From NCBI GenBank assembly GCA_018881555.1, contig JACAXG010000007.1:4478643-4542642 (forward strand): 64,000 nt of DNA, read 5' to 3'. The notes beneath the pieces are model-generated. The model was given only the letters and a program-made list of their open reading frames with translations. It ran no database searches and had not been told where the DNA came from. This DNA comes from Amblyornis subalaris (taxonomy: Eukaryota > Chordata > Aves > Passeriformes > Ptilonorhynchidae). This document shows positions 1 through 12,404 of this stretch, piece after piece. Within the stretch, counting starts at the first letter, position 1; every line of letters begins with the position of its first letter. The translations under genes were made by a program, and so were the position numbers.

Positions 1-3000
1 TAAGGTTCTTTCAGTTAANTACTTGTTCAACAAGTCTGAAGTCAATATTCTCACACCTTTTCGAGTTGTAAATTGCTTTACCAATTTCCATTTTCATTAG
101 ACTTTTCCATATTATTCTGCTTTATGCAATATAAAATTTGAAGTAATGCCCTTGTTTTTAAAAGCTTAACCAATTATGAGAACAAGGATACTGGGAAAGC
201 AATAACACCACCTTGACCAAACAAGGAATAACTGACCATTTTCTCCCTCTACACCTACAGCTCTAACAAAAAAAAATAGTTTAAAACATCTAAAAAATAT
301 TGGTAGAACACTGGCCACAATATATATTTTTAGAAGTTGTATCTTGCTTTTGCTTTCAAATTTCTTTTGGCATTTACTTAGGTCAAACTGTATTTATATA
401 TATTGAAAGTTATTAATATTAAAATATTCCCTCCTATCTCCTGACTGCCTAGAAAAGAAAAAAAAAGTGTATTGACCACCTCTATTGATTAAAAAATAAG
501 TTATCACAGGTGTAAATTTAAGGGAAAAGTTGTCTTGCAGATCCTTGTAACACGGAGCCTAGTGGACTCTCAAAAAACTACCAGCTGATGTTTATTGCAG
601 ATATTGACCAAGTGCTAGAAAAAGCAGCCCTGTATCACAGACCTTTTATGTTTAAACAGAAATAAAGTGTTCCCTTTACACATTCTTTTTTCATCAGTAA
701 GAAAGGTGCTGAACTCATGTGTAAATGTAAAACCNAGAGAAGGGAAAAAACCCAGCAAAATAAATTGCTGAGGCTTCTCCAGTGAATGTAGTGAGACAGG
801 GAAAATGAATTCCTTTTCGTCCTGATGGCTTCTTTCTTGCCTTATATTGCTGCATTTTAAGACTCACTCCACACTATGCAAAAAAAACCAACAACCTCCT
901 GCTATCATTTAGAATGTAAACTCATTGTTTTAAAACAAATTAAAACCAAAAGTAGAGAGATCACTGTCAACAGGGTAGTATTTTTCGTCTCTTCCCACCT
1001 GTCATTAACATTATTTATTTATTCCAGGTCATTATTTGCTTTGCTTAGACAGGTCCCTCCGTTTAGAACTACAGCAATTAGGGATTTTTAAAGAGGAAAT
1101 TAAATTGTATCATTCAGAACATTTCTAGATTTAGGTCTAGAAATGTCTTACTGCTAAGTTGTATTTTTTACCTAACATGTATCACATTTTATTTGCTACA
1201 TATCAGGTTGACATAATTTCTTTTTACACCAAATACTGATTTAAACCCTGTTCTGTGCTACAGAGTTGTCTTTCGTGTTTAAAATTTTTACAAATACTGA
1301 GTTCAGGAAATCATTCNCATTTAATATCTTTGAAATGGTGTTGAGGCTGGAAATATTCTCTGTGTACATGCATAAGCTGTCCAGTGTCAAACAGAAAGCA
1401 ACATAATTGAGTTTTCTATGCTTGTAGTCCTAATTTTTCTTTTTCCTGAAGAAACTGAAGCAAAATACTCTGCTTTTACTATGCTGGGGTGTATTAACCT
1501 TAAGGACTGCACTGAAAGTTGAGGGGAACAGGGAAGTGGGCAGATCAAAAGAGTTGTCAAAAAGGAAATGGGAGATCACTTTTAAATACCAAAATCGACA
1601 TTAGAGATGGAACTCAAACAGATTACCTCTTTTTCAGTGAGCAGGGGGGAATATTTATCATCTAAGCAGTCCAAAATCAGCAGCAATGAGAAGCAGTGCT
1701 GTGCATTACTAGGAGGACTTCTATGAGCTTGACTAGCTAGAAGAATTATTTAATATGATCAGTTATTTTTTTTTCTCCACAACACCCNTAAGTTAAGCAT
1801 TTGCAAATGTTATCCTGGCACTGCGAGAAACAGATTCACAGTGACCTCAATATGTCACCAGAAAGGGTTTCTGGAAATCCTTTTGTTTCCCATGTGGTGT
1901 CTTAGTATACTGGAAATACAAGTGTTCTGTTACTGCTTTAGCCACTCTTTGTTATTGTTACAAAATATTCACATCGCTTTACTTTAAAAAGTAGTATTTA
2001 TTCTGCACCAACTAGTCCAATGAAACAAACTTTCAGTTTGATGNACAGTGTTTAGATTGAAAAGTTGAATTAGATAAAATCAAATTTATTCTGTCGCATA
2101 AAGTGGATCTTAATTGCGTTTATTCAGTCTGATCATTAAAAGATTGGAGAATCCTGCAGTCAGAATTATGAATGAGCATGGCTGAGTCCAAAGGATATAG
2201 TAAAGTGTGTATGGATGTGTNTTTACCTGTGTCTCGGAATATACTTTTGGTTTTTGGGTTTGTGACCTGTGGTGTGCCTCTAGGTGNATGTCACAAAAAG
2301 GGAGATTACCCCAATCTACTTTAGATTATGTACAGTTTACATATGTCACAGTTTCAAACTCAAGAACCAAAGAGATTGGTGCTGAGAGAAAAGGGTTAAA
2401 TTTTAGAGTGATAGGTTGAGAAATAACTGGGAGAAGCCAGTCTTGATAATATATTTGAACTGAGTTTGAAACTCTAAAATTTATGTTATTCTTGTTGGGT
2501 TCTTGTTTTGTTTTGCAGTCTGGCTGGTTGACAAAATCTAAAAATTCAATAAATTTTAAAAGGAGACCTCTAATATTTGAAAATTATATGATCATACTGA
2601 AGATGATTTAAAACAAAGATGTGGTGTGTCAATAATCAACAGATAAATTGCAAAAGTATCAGAAGTTCTTGAATATTTCTATTTAAATGAAACTAGCTAA
2701 CACCAAACAGTTTACAGGTAATACAAACTGTATTTTTAAAAGTATTGTTCTGATCTGTCAGCTTCAAAACCTCTCTTACTGTTGACTCCAGATTTCTTTG
2801 TTGCAATATTTATAAACCTGCTCTCATGTGTCTTTTAAGAAAATGTGAATTAGCCAAATAATGAAGCTAAAATTATAATCTGTTTGATAGCTGTTTGAAT
2901 AGAAAATCAAAAACTTGCTGTTATCCAGCGGCACGCCAGAGACTGCCTTCTTTTACCTAAAGGTACTCATTTTATTACTTGTAAAGATAAAGACTAATTA

Positions 3001-3260
3001 AATGTTACACAGCCTTTCAGTGATTCAAAAGCTCCACTAATGAGAAGTACCACCCTGTTCAAAAAATTATAAGGCAGAGAGTTCTGAAGAACGAAGAGAG
3101 CCCGTGGAAGCAAAGGGCACCGAGTGCCACCAAAGCGGCTCGCAGCAGGTCAGTGTGACCACTCTCTGCCACTGGGACAGCACCCTGCAAGAGTATTTGT
3201 TGGTGGGTTTAGAAATAGCAATTCAAGCTCTACATCTCCTGTAAGAAATTTGAGTGTTGA
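1..3260. other. unique AT-rich non-coding DNA
   Basis: No gene, repeat family or RNA gene is recognisable. Open frames here are short (about 70 codons at most) and lack convincing splice sites. The only structure seen is the perfect hairpin at 1119-1146. A strong-looking acceptor (T-rich, ending in ttttgcag) at about 2518 is followed by stops in all frames within a short distance and no good donor, so it was not called as an exon. Confidence 0.6.
1119..1146. repeat. perfect 11-bp hairpin
   Basis: The left arm acatttctaga (1119-1129) is the exact reverse complement of the right arm tctagaaatgt (1136-1146), with a 6-nt loop at 1130-1135. The flanking bases do not pair. It is too short for a microRNA precursor. 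Function is unknown and it may be a chance palindrome. Confidence 0.8.
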
Positions 3261-3262
3261 GT

Positions 3263-3263
<1 letters not shown>

Positions 3264-3299
<36 letters not shown>

Positions 3300-3329
3300 G
3301 TATGTGTTTAGATATATCTCTGTGTGTGT
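3264..3329. repeat. compound GT/AT microsatellite
   Basis: About ten TG units (3264-3284) run directly into about eight TA units (3284-3299). After a short interruption a further (TG)4 follows at 3321-3329. This is a simple sequence repeat that is likely to be length-polymorphic. The open frame read across it on the minus strand is only the repeat translated. Confidence 0.95.
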
Positions 3330-5980
3330 CTGTAGTATGTACTCACCTCCACACATTTTATATGTTTACATATTTTCCAGTGGTCTGACTGACTGTAGGA
3401 AGAAGTGGATTAACATGTGACTTCTCCATGTGTTCCCATTGGGGTAATTTCCCCTTGGACTAGCCAAGTCCCTCTGGATGGCAGTGAGATAGAAAAGATC
3501 TGTATTTGGAATAGTTTTGTCAGCACTGTGTGGAGCGGAGCCCTAAATGAGTGGAAGAGAGCTTAATCCTCTCCTCCTTTCAGATGTGTGAGGGGGGAGA
3601 CTAGAAGTAGAGCTGCCCTAACTTCCCNTGCCGGGGTTTTTTAGCTCCTTATTTTGGGATACAGTCGGCCCCCAGCTATCTGGCTCCCCCAAATGTGGGG
3701 AAAAACACTGCTGGAAAGGGGTGAGTGGCTCATTTGTGAAGACACAATCAATAAAGTCAGCGTTTAGGCTGCCTCACCCATGATGAAGGCTAAGGTTACA
3801 AGTTTAGCTCCAAACTGTAGGTTTATCCATATATTTGTGGTTGGTATTTCTTAGAATTAAGTTATTGCAATACAGGGGGGTTTGTTTAATTTTATATTTT
3901 GGTGAGTAAGTGCAGTCAAGGTTATTCAAGCTCAGTGCTGAGTTTCATTAAATCAAAGTGAATGAGGGGTTAATACCTCATCCTTGGAGTTTGGAATGAC
4001 ATTTGAGCATGAAAAGCAAGTTTCATTTAAATGTGAACCTTTTCAAATTATATTTTCTGTGAACTGGTGCCAACTCGATTACAGAAACTGCTTTTGTACT
4101 GATCTGGTTAGTAAGCTGCCTGTTTGTTTTAAATCTAATATAAATGCTTAAATTTAGTGACATGCATATATTGCATATATTCATTTGCTTTAAGTATTGG
4201 AAATTCTGTCATTATTAAATAGTCTGTTCTGGGAAATATTGTTAAGAAATTAAATATGACCTTTACATAAGAATTCTTTGGAAGGGTTAAACACAGACAG
4301 GATATGCAAAACTGAATTAATTTTTTTAATAAGCCGAAGGATCTTACTGTTGGGTCTTAAAAAGGACTAAAATTTATTTAGACTCTCCCCTTTATATCTC
4401 CAGAGTAATAGGAAATAGCTGAACTGGTAGTGAGACTTAAAGTCAGCATGANAATTCTGGTATCTCTTCCCCTACGTAAGGATCAGGGATTCTGTGACTT
4501 GTTGGTTCCCAATTTGATAAGTTGTATAGCTCTCATGATGTTCATCACTGTTGCTGTGGGTTATGTACAGAGAGAGACTGGCAGTGGAGCAGCTTGCTGG
4601 CATCTGGATGTGATAAGAGGTCAGCTAGCAATGCCATGCCAGGTGACACACCTGTACATTCACCACAGGAAAAAAATGACCCCGCTGCACAGTCTTGTCA
4701 GAAAACAAAAAGGCCAAGGGTATCATTCACATGGAAGAAAATAAAAGCTTTAAAAAAAGTCATAGGAAGTTCAGTCTTGCTTTTAAAGCCTTTCTAGAAG
4801 AGGCTAAGAAATATTTTTCGTAAAATATATAATAAAAAACCCACTTTGTTGTTTCTCAGTAACAAATACATCAATAACCTATAATTAAGTCAGGTTTATT
4901 TGTCTTATGCTCTTCCAGTGTATAAAGAACGTCAAAAATATTTGAGCTTCTAGAAGCCGTGGGTCCTGAAAATCTTCTGTGTCACTCTTTGGGGCTGACA
5001 GCACTCAGTAAGAATTTTCATCGAGAAAATTTTATATGGTTTTATGTCACACACAAGTTCCCTGAATAGTGAATTCTTTTTCCTGAAAAAAACTAATTGT
5101 TGAAAATTGTGATATGAGGTTGGTCTTTGAATAATCATTGGCAAGATATGAAAAAAAGTGCATACTGACATCCTGTATTCCTTATTTCAGCCTCCCATTG
5201 CATTGACTGTACCAGTAAATGGGTATAGAAATAGCTTTTCTTGAACTTTGTCAGCTAAATGCAAATATGGCACAAAATCTTTTCTTCAAAGAGTTAGGTT
5301 GATATATCTGTGAACTGCTAAACTCCAATTTCCTTATTCAGAATTTCTTTGCCAGAAATAAAGTGGATTCCATCAACAAGTTAAGATATAAATCTTGAAT
5401 GACTGAGACCTTTGAGAACTGGTTGGAATAATGGATTGAATGTCATCTGCGCATGCAAAGTTGACAGAATCTGTCAATCTTCAGGAAAGCTTTGAGGTGG
5501 GTGTGTGTTTATATACCTGTGTGTCTAAGGCGACTGTGGTGGAGCAGTCCTTGGCTTAAGTGACAGCATATTTGGAACATTAATCTGACCCTTCATTCTT
5601 ATGATNCCTATCAGATTTCAAGGCAACGGAGGGAATAGTCACATGTTTCTTTTGAAAAGAGCTGGAGTGGTTTAAGTATCTTGAGAGTCACTACTCCCAT
5701 GCAGAATGTGTCTGCTTCTGTAAAACAGTCACTTGGGTGTGCCTTCGTGAGCTGCAGTGTCCAATGCCCAAATCTGCATTTTCTTTACACCTTTTTGACT
5801 TCATTTGACTGCACTGGTGTGGATAAGCACTTCTGACTTTCCCTTTTGCCACCTGAGTTTTGTCGTTTGTAACTTCCAACTTGGGAGTGGTTATGCCCAG
5901 ANCTAGGTGATAGCACTGTTAGTCCCTCTTGCATACCCGGGAAAAAAAGTGTCTATCTGTGTCCTGAGTAAACACGGGAA
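3330..5980. other. unique non-coding DNA
   Basis: No recognisable gene or repeat. Two overlapping plus-strand open frames at 4430-4797 show no family resemblance, no exon boundaries and an N inside one of them. A small 7-bp hairpin with a 3-nt loop sits at 5461-5477 (ttgacag / ctgtcaa). Confidence 0.55.
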
Positions 5981-6300
5981 TCAGAGATACCTGGAGAAGC
6001 TGAGCACTTCAGAGAGCTTTAAGAGAAAAGGACTTTCGGGAAAGCGCTCTTTCCGCTGAGAAGGCCTCAGCGGAGAATGTCCCCACTTCCCAGGTGAACA
6101 TGTCCTGAAACAGAGAAGTGTGAGTCCTGCAGGAGAGTGTGTTGNAAGCTGAGCACACTGAACAGAATGTGGGAGCAGCCAGCGCAGAGCAAAGCCACTG
6201 GTTTGACTTCTGAGACTGCCATCAGCCCTCCAGCTCCTCCGTGAGACTCTGCTCTTATGACCTGGGGTAGGCCTGTGCTTTGCCAAAGATCACCCCTGTT
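5981..6300. other. mildly CpG-enriched patch with hairpin
   Basis: Compared with its surroundings this stretch has more CpG and more G+C, and a 101-codon minus-strand open frame that matches no family I know. It contains a perfect 9-bp stem, tccgctgag (6052-6060) pairing with ctcagcgga (6066-6074) around a 5-nt loop. It may be a diverged repeat or a regulatory element. The sequence alone does not decide. Confidence 0.35.
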
Positions 6301-8828
6301 TATTTGCCTTGGAGGGCAAGTGACTCCCCCTCTCTATTGTGGCAGGGAATGCTTACCTGATCAAAGCACTTTGTTGCCTCCTTGCATACTTTAACTCCTT
6401 TCNTCTCTCTTTAGTCCTCAGCTGTGCTATCTGACCTGAGCCAGCCAGCTTTCCTCATCCCTGATCTTCTGAGGACTTGTTGCTATTTGAATTCATCTAG
6501 TAATTGATTATATTGTGTTAGAATGATGGATGGTTGTAGGCGGATGAAAAGCAGGTAGATATTTGTTACTGCTCTCACAGTTGGCATCCAAGGACTGCCT
6601 ACTGCAAGCTTCACTGGAGCCACTGCAAGGGCTTCTCTGAGAACTGAGGAAGGAGCTCCCTCCTTCCAAAGGAGAACATTTGAAGGGAAACTTCCTCATT
6701 TCCCAAACAAAAATAAAAGCCTTAAAAGCTGCAAATAAATAGATTTTTATATTATTAACCTTATCTTTTTCTCCAGGTTTATTTTGCAGTAGCATTTCTC
6801 TTTAATTGTGGTTTATNGCTCCCAAGAGAATTACTTAATTCATTGCAGCTTTTAACATTGAATTTCTTGCACAAAGTAAATGTCGAATGCATTGTCTTTT
6901 CTGTGTTATGTTATTTAGCTTTCTGAAGAAGTCAAAAGGTATAATGATCATCTTTGGTACCCTAGAACAGAAGAAGAGTTCTCAGAAAAAGAAATAGTTT
7001 GGGGGGTTTTTTTTGCATTGCTAANAATTCGTGATATGTTAATGCCAATCCTCCCATGCACCAGCGTCCTTAAACTTCAGGCTTGAAGGTATTTATAATT
7101 GCAGAGCACATCAAAGGATTATTAGACTGCAGTTTAATATCTGAACATTATCACAAGGACAGGAAACTTGTGGATTCTAGAGAAAAATCCTGATTCATTC
7201 ACTATGTNTCAATTCGACAGCTTATACTATCCCTCAGGTACTGGACAGTTTCCCACAGCTGGTAGACAGCAAACCCAGGCAGAACTCCATAAACATCGAT
7301 CATTTATTTCATTGCAAAGCTAGTTTCTTTAGTTTAAATTGCAGATGAGATTGATTTGAACCAACCCGACAAAGTTTGCAGTGAAGTGAATTAGGGACTT
7401 TCATCTCTACAGCTTTAAAGCTCATCTGTAAAAAGTGGGCAGGTGGGAAAGAATAGCTCTTCTGGAATTAGTCCATTTTCAATAAAGTGGTTGGATCTAA
7501 ACTATCCCACGGGAGTGTGCCAAGATTACTTCGTGAGCCCTTACGCTCAAGTGTCTGCTCCACAGACACGAGACATGTCCCTCATTTTAGACCTGCCTCC
7601 AAAAATCTGAGACATATACAGCAGCAGAAAGCAAATCAAAATGCTGTTGTATAGAGTTTCCAAAAAGGATTATTTTTTTGTTTAAATTTTCATTCGGAAA
7701 GTACATTTTAAAAATAATTGAGAACACTAATGTTTTCCAAACATTTCAGTTGCCTTTAGTGGTTTACACTTCTTGTACTAGGGAGCAAGTACTGTACTGC
7801 TTGGGTCTCTTTTATTTAGCCTGGAAAATACAATACTGGTTGCTTTCTAGCCACCTATTTTTAGAGCTTAGTATCTGACTTGCTAAAGACAAAGGCAAAA
7901 GTCTTAATGAATTTGCTGAATGCCACCACCTTTTGGACTGTAGGGAAACAATGAGGTCTATTAGGAAAAAGATGGTTTTGTACAAATTTTTAACCATCTT
8001 AAACATATTGAAAGAAAATAATCAGCTTCTAAATATTGAAATATTGAGAGGTTCATAACTTGGATTTCATTTTTGTTCAGTTACACAAAGCATCTACACA
8101 TGTAAAGCTAAGGGTTAAAACTCTTAAAGGAATAAGTTAACAATATAAAACACCTTACCTGAAAGATATCAAACATCTAAAAAAATTGCTAATAGGTAAA
8201 TCAGAGAACTGGCTGTTCTCTAACCTAGTCTCTTGATATCCTCAAAGGAGGCAATCATTATGTAATTATTTTCTTGAGGCAGACAGCATAATCAACCACT
8301 TTTTAATGAATTTTATGACATGCTAATTTCCCATCTGTCCCGAGTAATATAGACTCTACACTTTGGTTCATTCACCATAGCTTAACAGCAAAATTGCAAG
8401 AACTAAATGTCTGTTGAGTCCTTCTGAAGGTTAGGTACAGATGAGAACGTTCACGTTTGGATTGGAGGGAGCACTCCCTCTCGAACATGTCTCTAGCATT
8501 CGTTATTAATGCCTTCATGTTGACAGTCATCAGCAAAAAAACACTTTCTTGCTCTGGAAATCCAGGCCCAGACGCTTACAGGATTTGTTATACTTATCCC
8601 TAGCAACTTCAGCAGGTGCAAACAGATGGCTGACATTTCTGTCAGGCCATAAAATGCAGAATACTACTGTCCTGCTACGCCTAACTGGAATCAATTAAGT
8701 ATGAAGCAGGATATCGGGCTATGAATCACAAGTCATTTGTTTCCTGTAAATTGCATAGTTTGTTGGTTTTTTTTTTTTAATGCTTCGTTTCATGGAAGCC
8801 CCAGGGATAGCAGGAAAAGCAGCAACAC
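6301..8828. other. unique AT-rich non-coding DNA
   Basis: Nothing recognisable. Short homopolymer runs occur, for example T-rich at 8765-8780. Open frames are under 100 codons, show no splice context and resemble no family. Confidence 0.6.
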
Positions 8829-8900
8829 AGAGAGGTAAGTGCATACTTGAGGAAGTTAAATTGGAGAGAGGTAAGCACGTACTTGAAGAAGTTAAATTGG
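8829..8900 (+). repeat. 36-bp tandem duplication carrying splice-donor motif
   Basis: Copy 1 (8829-8864) and copy 2 (8865-8900) are adjacent 36-bp units that match at 32 of 36 positions by direct comparison. The differences are three near the middle and one later. Each begins agagaggtaag, so copy 1 contains gag|gtaagt, a perfect vertebrate 5' splice-site consensus, and copy 2 gag|gtaagc. No clear acceptor-bounded exon is visible upstream. The duplication is certain, but splice-site use is only a possibility. Confidence 0.9.
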
Positions 8901-11900
8901 AAAGTGAGCTTCCCTGTTAAAATCTCTGAGAATAAAGCTGGTTTTGGAGGTTATTGCCATATTCCACACCTGATGTCATGTTCCTTCTTGTTTGACCTCC
9001 TGAATCCCTTTCTAAAATATGCTGGATCAATTACTTATGCTGTGCTTATATGGCTAAACCCAGACCAAAACAAATAACGATAACCTTTCTTGAAATTATT
9101 TTTCTGAGATTGAGCCTTTCNCTAATGCTCTAAAAATAGTTGTATCAGGACAATAATAGATGCAGAAATCTGCAGCAGAAGGGGCTTCAAGGGATGCTTA
9201 AGAGCTTTTTAGCTAGCTTTGAGAATTCACAGTCTAATATTTAGACAGAGCAAAATTGCTGTAAACAGAGGCAACCGAGTGGAAAAAGGACAGAGGGCAG
9301 AAAAAACTTCAAATGTGAAATACAAAATTAAAACAAAGAGGAAAATGTTATTAAGAATCTAAAAAAAACCTATATTTTTTTTCCCCTGGTTCTGATTTGT
9401 ATAGTGAAATGTAAGAGGAAGGTATAAATATGATAATAGAAATTTCATTTCACATCATGCTCATGTTTTATGTCTTCAGTTTTCTCTGAGCCCAGCACAG
9501 CCCTTTGCTAATTACTGCCACAAAGATGAATAAATGGCAAAGGGAAATAAGCAACATTTGTGTATAGGGTGAGTGGGGTGACATTATCTCAAAAAAATAA
9601 GGTGATGTGACAATGTTTTAAATATGAGCTGGCAACTGCTAGTGAGCTTGCACTGCCTGTTTTTAACCTTTAATTTGTGAGAATGTTGTGAATAAAGATT
9701 AACTTCCTTTACTTCATATTTATTTTTTCAGTGCCTTCAAATTGGAGCTGTCATCATTAATGTTTAGAAGAGTTGTTCATTTTCCCAGGACTTTCTGTAG
9801 CTTCCTGTTTGTCACGTGATTCACTCTTCCAGTGTGGAAGAACGGAAGCCCAGTGGAGACCTTTTTTCATGTTACCCGAACAAGGAGGATTTCGTAGTCT
9901 AGGAAATTCAGGGTAAAAGGAAAATTCACAGGTGTTCATATTCAAAGGCTATTACATACCTTTCAGATAGCCTTGAGCTACCCCGGGTTCTGACCTCTGG
10001 TGGTTAACCTCCAAAATATGAGTCACGAGAAGAATACATTGAATCCAGAGGAAGTGATCAAATCCATAAGAGTTGGTGCTGAGCATAAGTGTTCAGATCT
10101 ATATTTGCCAAACTTCTTGCAAAGCAGAGGAATTCCAGTAAGTGTTCTCGTTTGCTTTCTCTACTCCCACCCTCTCTGTGCCTCAAACCATGGAAGTTAC
10201 GGAGCTTGGAGATTGCATCTGTGATGTAAAAAACATAGCTTTAATGGCTGACTGAATCTTAGTAACCTAAAAGAGCTGCTCGGCCCCATAAATGTAACAG
10301 GTCAGAGCTCTTTAGTTTTCTCAATATCCCTTTAATAATCCTGCATTAACTCCAATGGATACTTTGCCGTTCACTGGTGTAGGTTATAGAAGCAGGATTT
10401 GCCACCCATCTACTTATTCATTCACATATCACAATTTTCAAGTTAATTGTTAAATGTCATCGTTTCTCCCTAAGTGCCATGGCTACCCAAGTGAAGAATG
10501 TCTAAAATTTTTATATTCAATAGAGAAAATGTTAAAAATTAGCAAAACCCAGATTTGTTCAAAGTGCCTTTTTGTTTTGTGCCAAAGGGAAAAATAATTT
10601 ATTCCCACAGCCAAGGAATGTTTGCTTTTCCATGATTTCCTTACAAAGCAAATAAAATATGACAAATAAAAGCGAGTCNGTATAAGCAACTAGTTCAAGT
10701 CAATATTCACAGAGAAAAAATCATGTTTTATGGTGTATGTGATGTCAGTTAAAACCAAGGAATCTTTCCATATTCCCAAGTAGAAACACCACATATGGTT
10801 TCAGTATATAGCTTCTACGCTGTTAAAAAAATAATCCAACTTTTTCCTGTCGTCTTTTTTTAGGAGAAGTAAACTGTTGAAGATACATTTGTCAAAGCTT
10901 GATCTGATGTTGGAAGCATACACTGAAAACATAAAATAAGTTGCAAGGAAGGCATATAGAGACTGATAGTCTGTCTCTCATGAATGCTTTAAAATATGTA
11001 TTTCTGTTTATTTTCTCCAAATTTAGAAAAAGCAATAAAAATAAAACAATGAACTTCTCGTTACCAGGTGGGCAGGTTTTGCAATGGAATTTGGAAGCTA
11101 TTTATGTGATGGAACTGGCAAGATACACACCTGAGATGACATGGAGACACTGGGGAGCTTTGAAGGAAAGTTATATAAATGTGAAGTAAGGATAAAAGAA
11201 GGAAAAAGGAAATGAGGATAAGAAGAATCTAAATACCTGAGGGCAAGGTAAATGGAAAGCAAAGGCCTCAAATTCATTGCTGTGCATTCTAGGACCCAAG
11301 TAATATGATCAGACTGAGTTTTCTTTTCTAAAATCAAAACAAAATGTCAGTGTAAATTTGTTTCTGGCAGAGAAAACGTGTTCATAGGATAGAAGCTTTT
11401 CTCCATCACTCATTTTCGAATGGCAGCACTCAAAGAGTTAGGAAATTTAATATGACAGGGTGTCTTATTTGTGAGTTCCTCTAGAAAAGAGTCATAGTCG
11501 TATTCTGCAGTGTTCGAATTGTGATGAAAAGCACAATAATGTGGTTATTTATACCCTAATTTCACAAGGGGAAGTGAAGATATTTATGAATGTTTACCAA
11601 GTCAAATACTCTGGTTCTCCCAAGGGGCCTCTGATTTCTCGTGACTTGCCACAAAGTAGGGATGAATAATTCCACATCCCTTCAGAGTGAGAGAAAAGTA
11701 GGACCCTGAAAGTAGAATTAGGTTGTCCATGGGGAGCATGCTACGTGTCTCTCTTGAGAGTAGAGATGGCTCTCGTGGCCATCCTGCTTCTTTGGAAGGA
11801 AGATTGACTGTGTTGGACACTTATCCAAGTACTACTTTGATTTAGATTAATAAATGCTTGAGACTTGTGGTCTCAAAAATGAAGTTGCAGAAACCCTGCC

Positions 11901-11991
11901 ATAAACCTACTGAAAGAGCAGTATATTTCTGAGGTGAATAACTGATTTCAATTCTATTGATACTGTAGGAAAAGGNTGATCTAAATGCTAC
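8901..11991. other. unique AT-rich non-coding DNA
   Basis: No recognised element. Two weak exon-like contexts exist: an open frame ending at a gtaagt donor at 10138/10139, and a T-rich acceptor ending at about 10862 followed by a 24-codon open frame that ends in taa. Neither has a matching partner signal nor a recognisable product, so neither is annotated as coding. Confidence 0.5.
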
Positions 11992-12404
11992 TTGGGACAT
12001 TGTGTGAATCAACATTCAACCATCAAACCACAGGTGAAATGCAGAGTTGATTTATTTCATTGCCTCACTAACAACCCCAACCCAAAACTTAAAGGTACTC
12101 AGCCACAAAAGAGTACAACAGATAGGGTGAATAGAGGAGAAATTAGAAGACAACAAGAGAGACTGAAAAAAGATGTTTGATGTTACTGACACCCAAAAAA
12201 AAGGCTGAGATCCTGACATGCAGAAAAGCAAGTGCTAGAGAGATGAAAGAATTCAGTGAAGCACAAGAAAATAAAGAAAAAAAGCTGTTAGGAGATATTT
12301 GTTCAAAATGTAGAAGAGAAATATCCCCTGTAAAACTGAGCCATCTCCGCTCAAAATTAAAAGCTAAAAGCATAGAAAAGCAGCAAGTCCAAGGAAGGTA
12401 CTAG
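11992..12404 (+). other. A-rich stretch with two successive Lys/Arg-rich open frames
   Basis: An open frame at 11992-12180 is followed by another in a different frame at 12177-12404. Both are rich in Lys, Arg, Glu and Gln because the DNA strand is A-rich. The second contains CSKC and a charged helical-looking stretch. There is no upstream polypyrimidine acceptor, no Kozak context and no family I recognise. It could be a frameshifted pseudogene fragment, but base composition explains it more simply. Confidence 0.25.

Noticed and set aside
2518..2560. Strong-looking splice acceptor (T-rich tract ending ttttgcag)
   Set aside because: Stops follow quickly in the available frames and there is no good donor. 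Such sites are common in introns and intergenic DNA.
10000..10138. Open frame ending at a gtaagt donor
   Set aside because: A tga lies in frame just upstream and no acceptor sits between it and the frame start, so a coding exon is not supported.
10863..10939. Terminal-exon-like frame after a T-rich acceptor
   Set aside because: Only 24 codons to the stop, no polyadenylation evidence and no partner exon.
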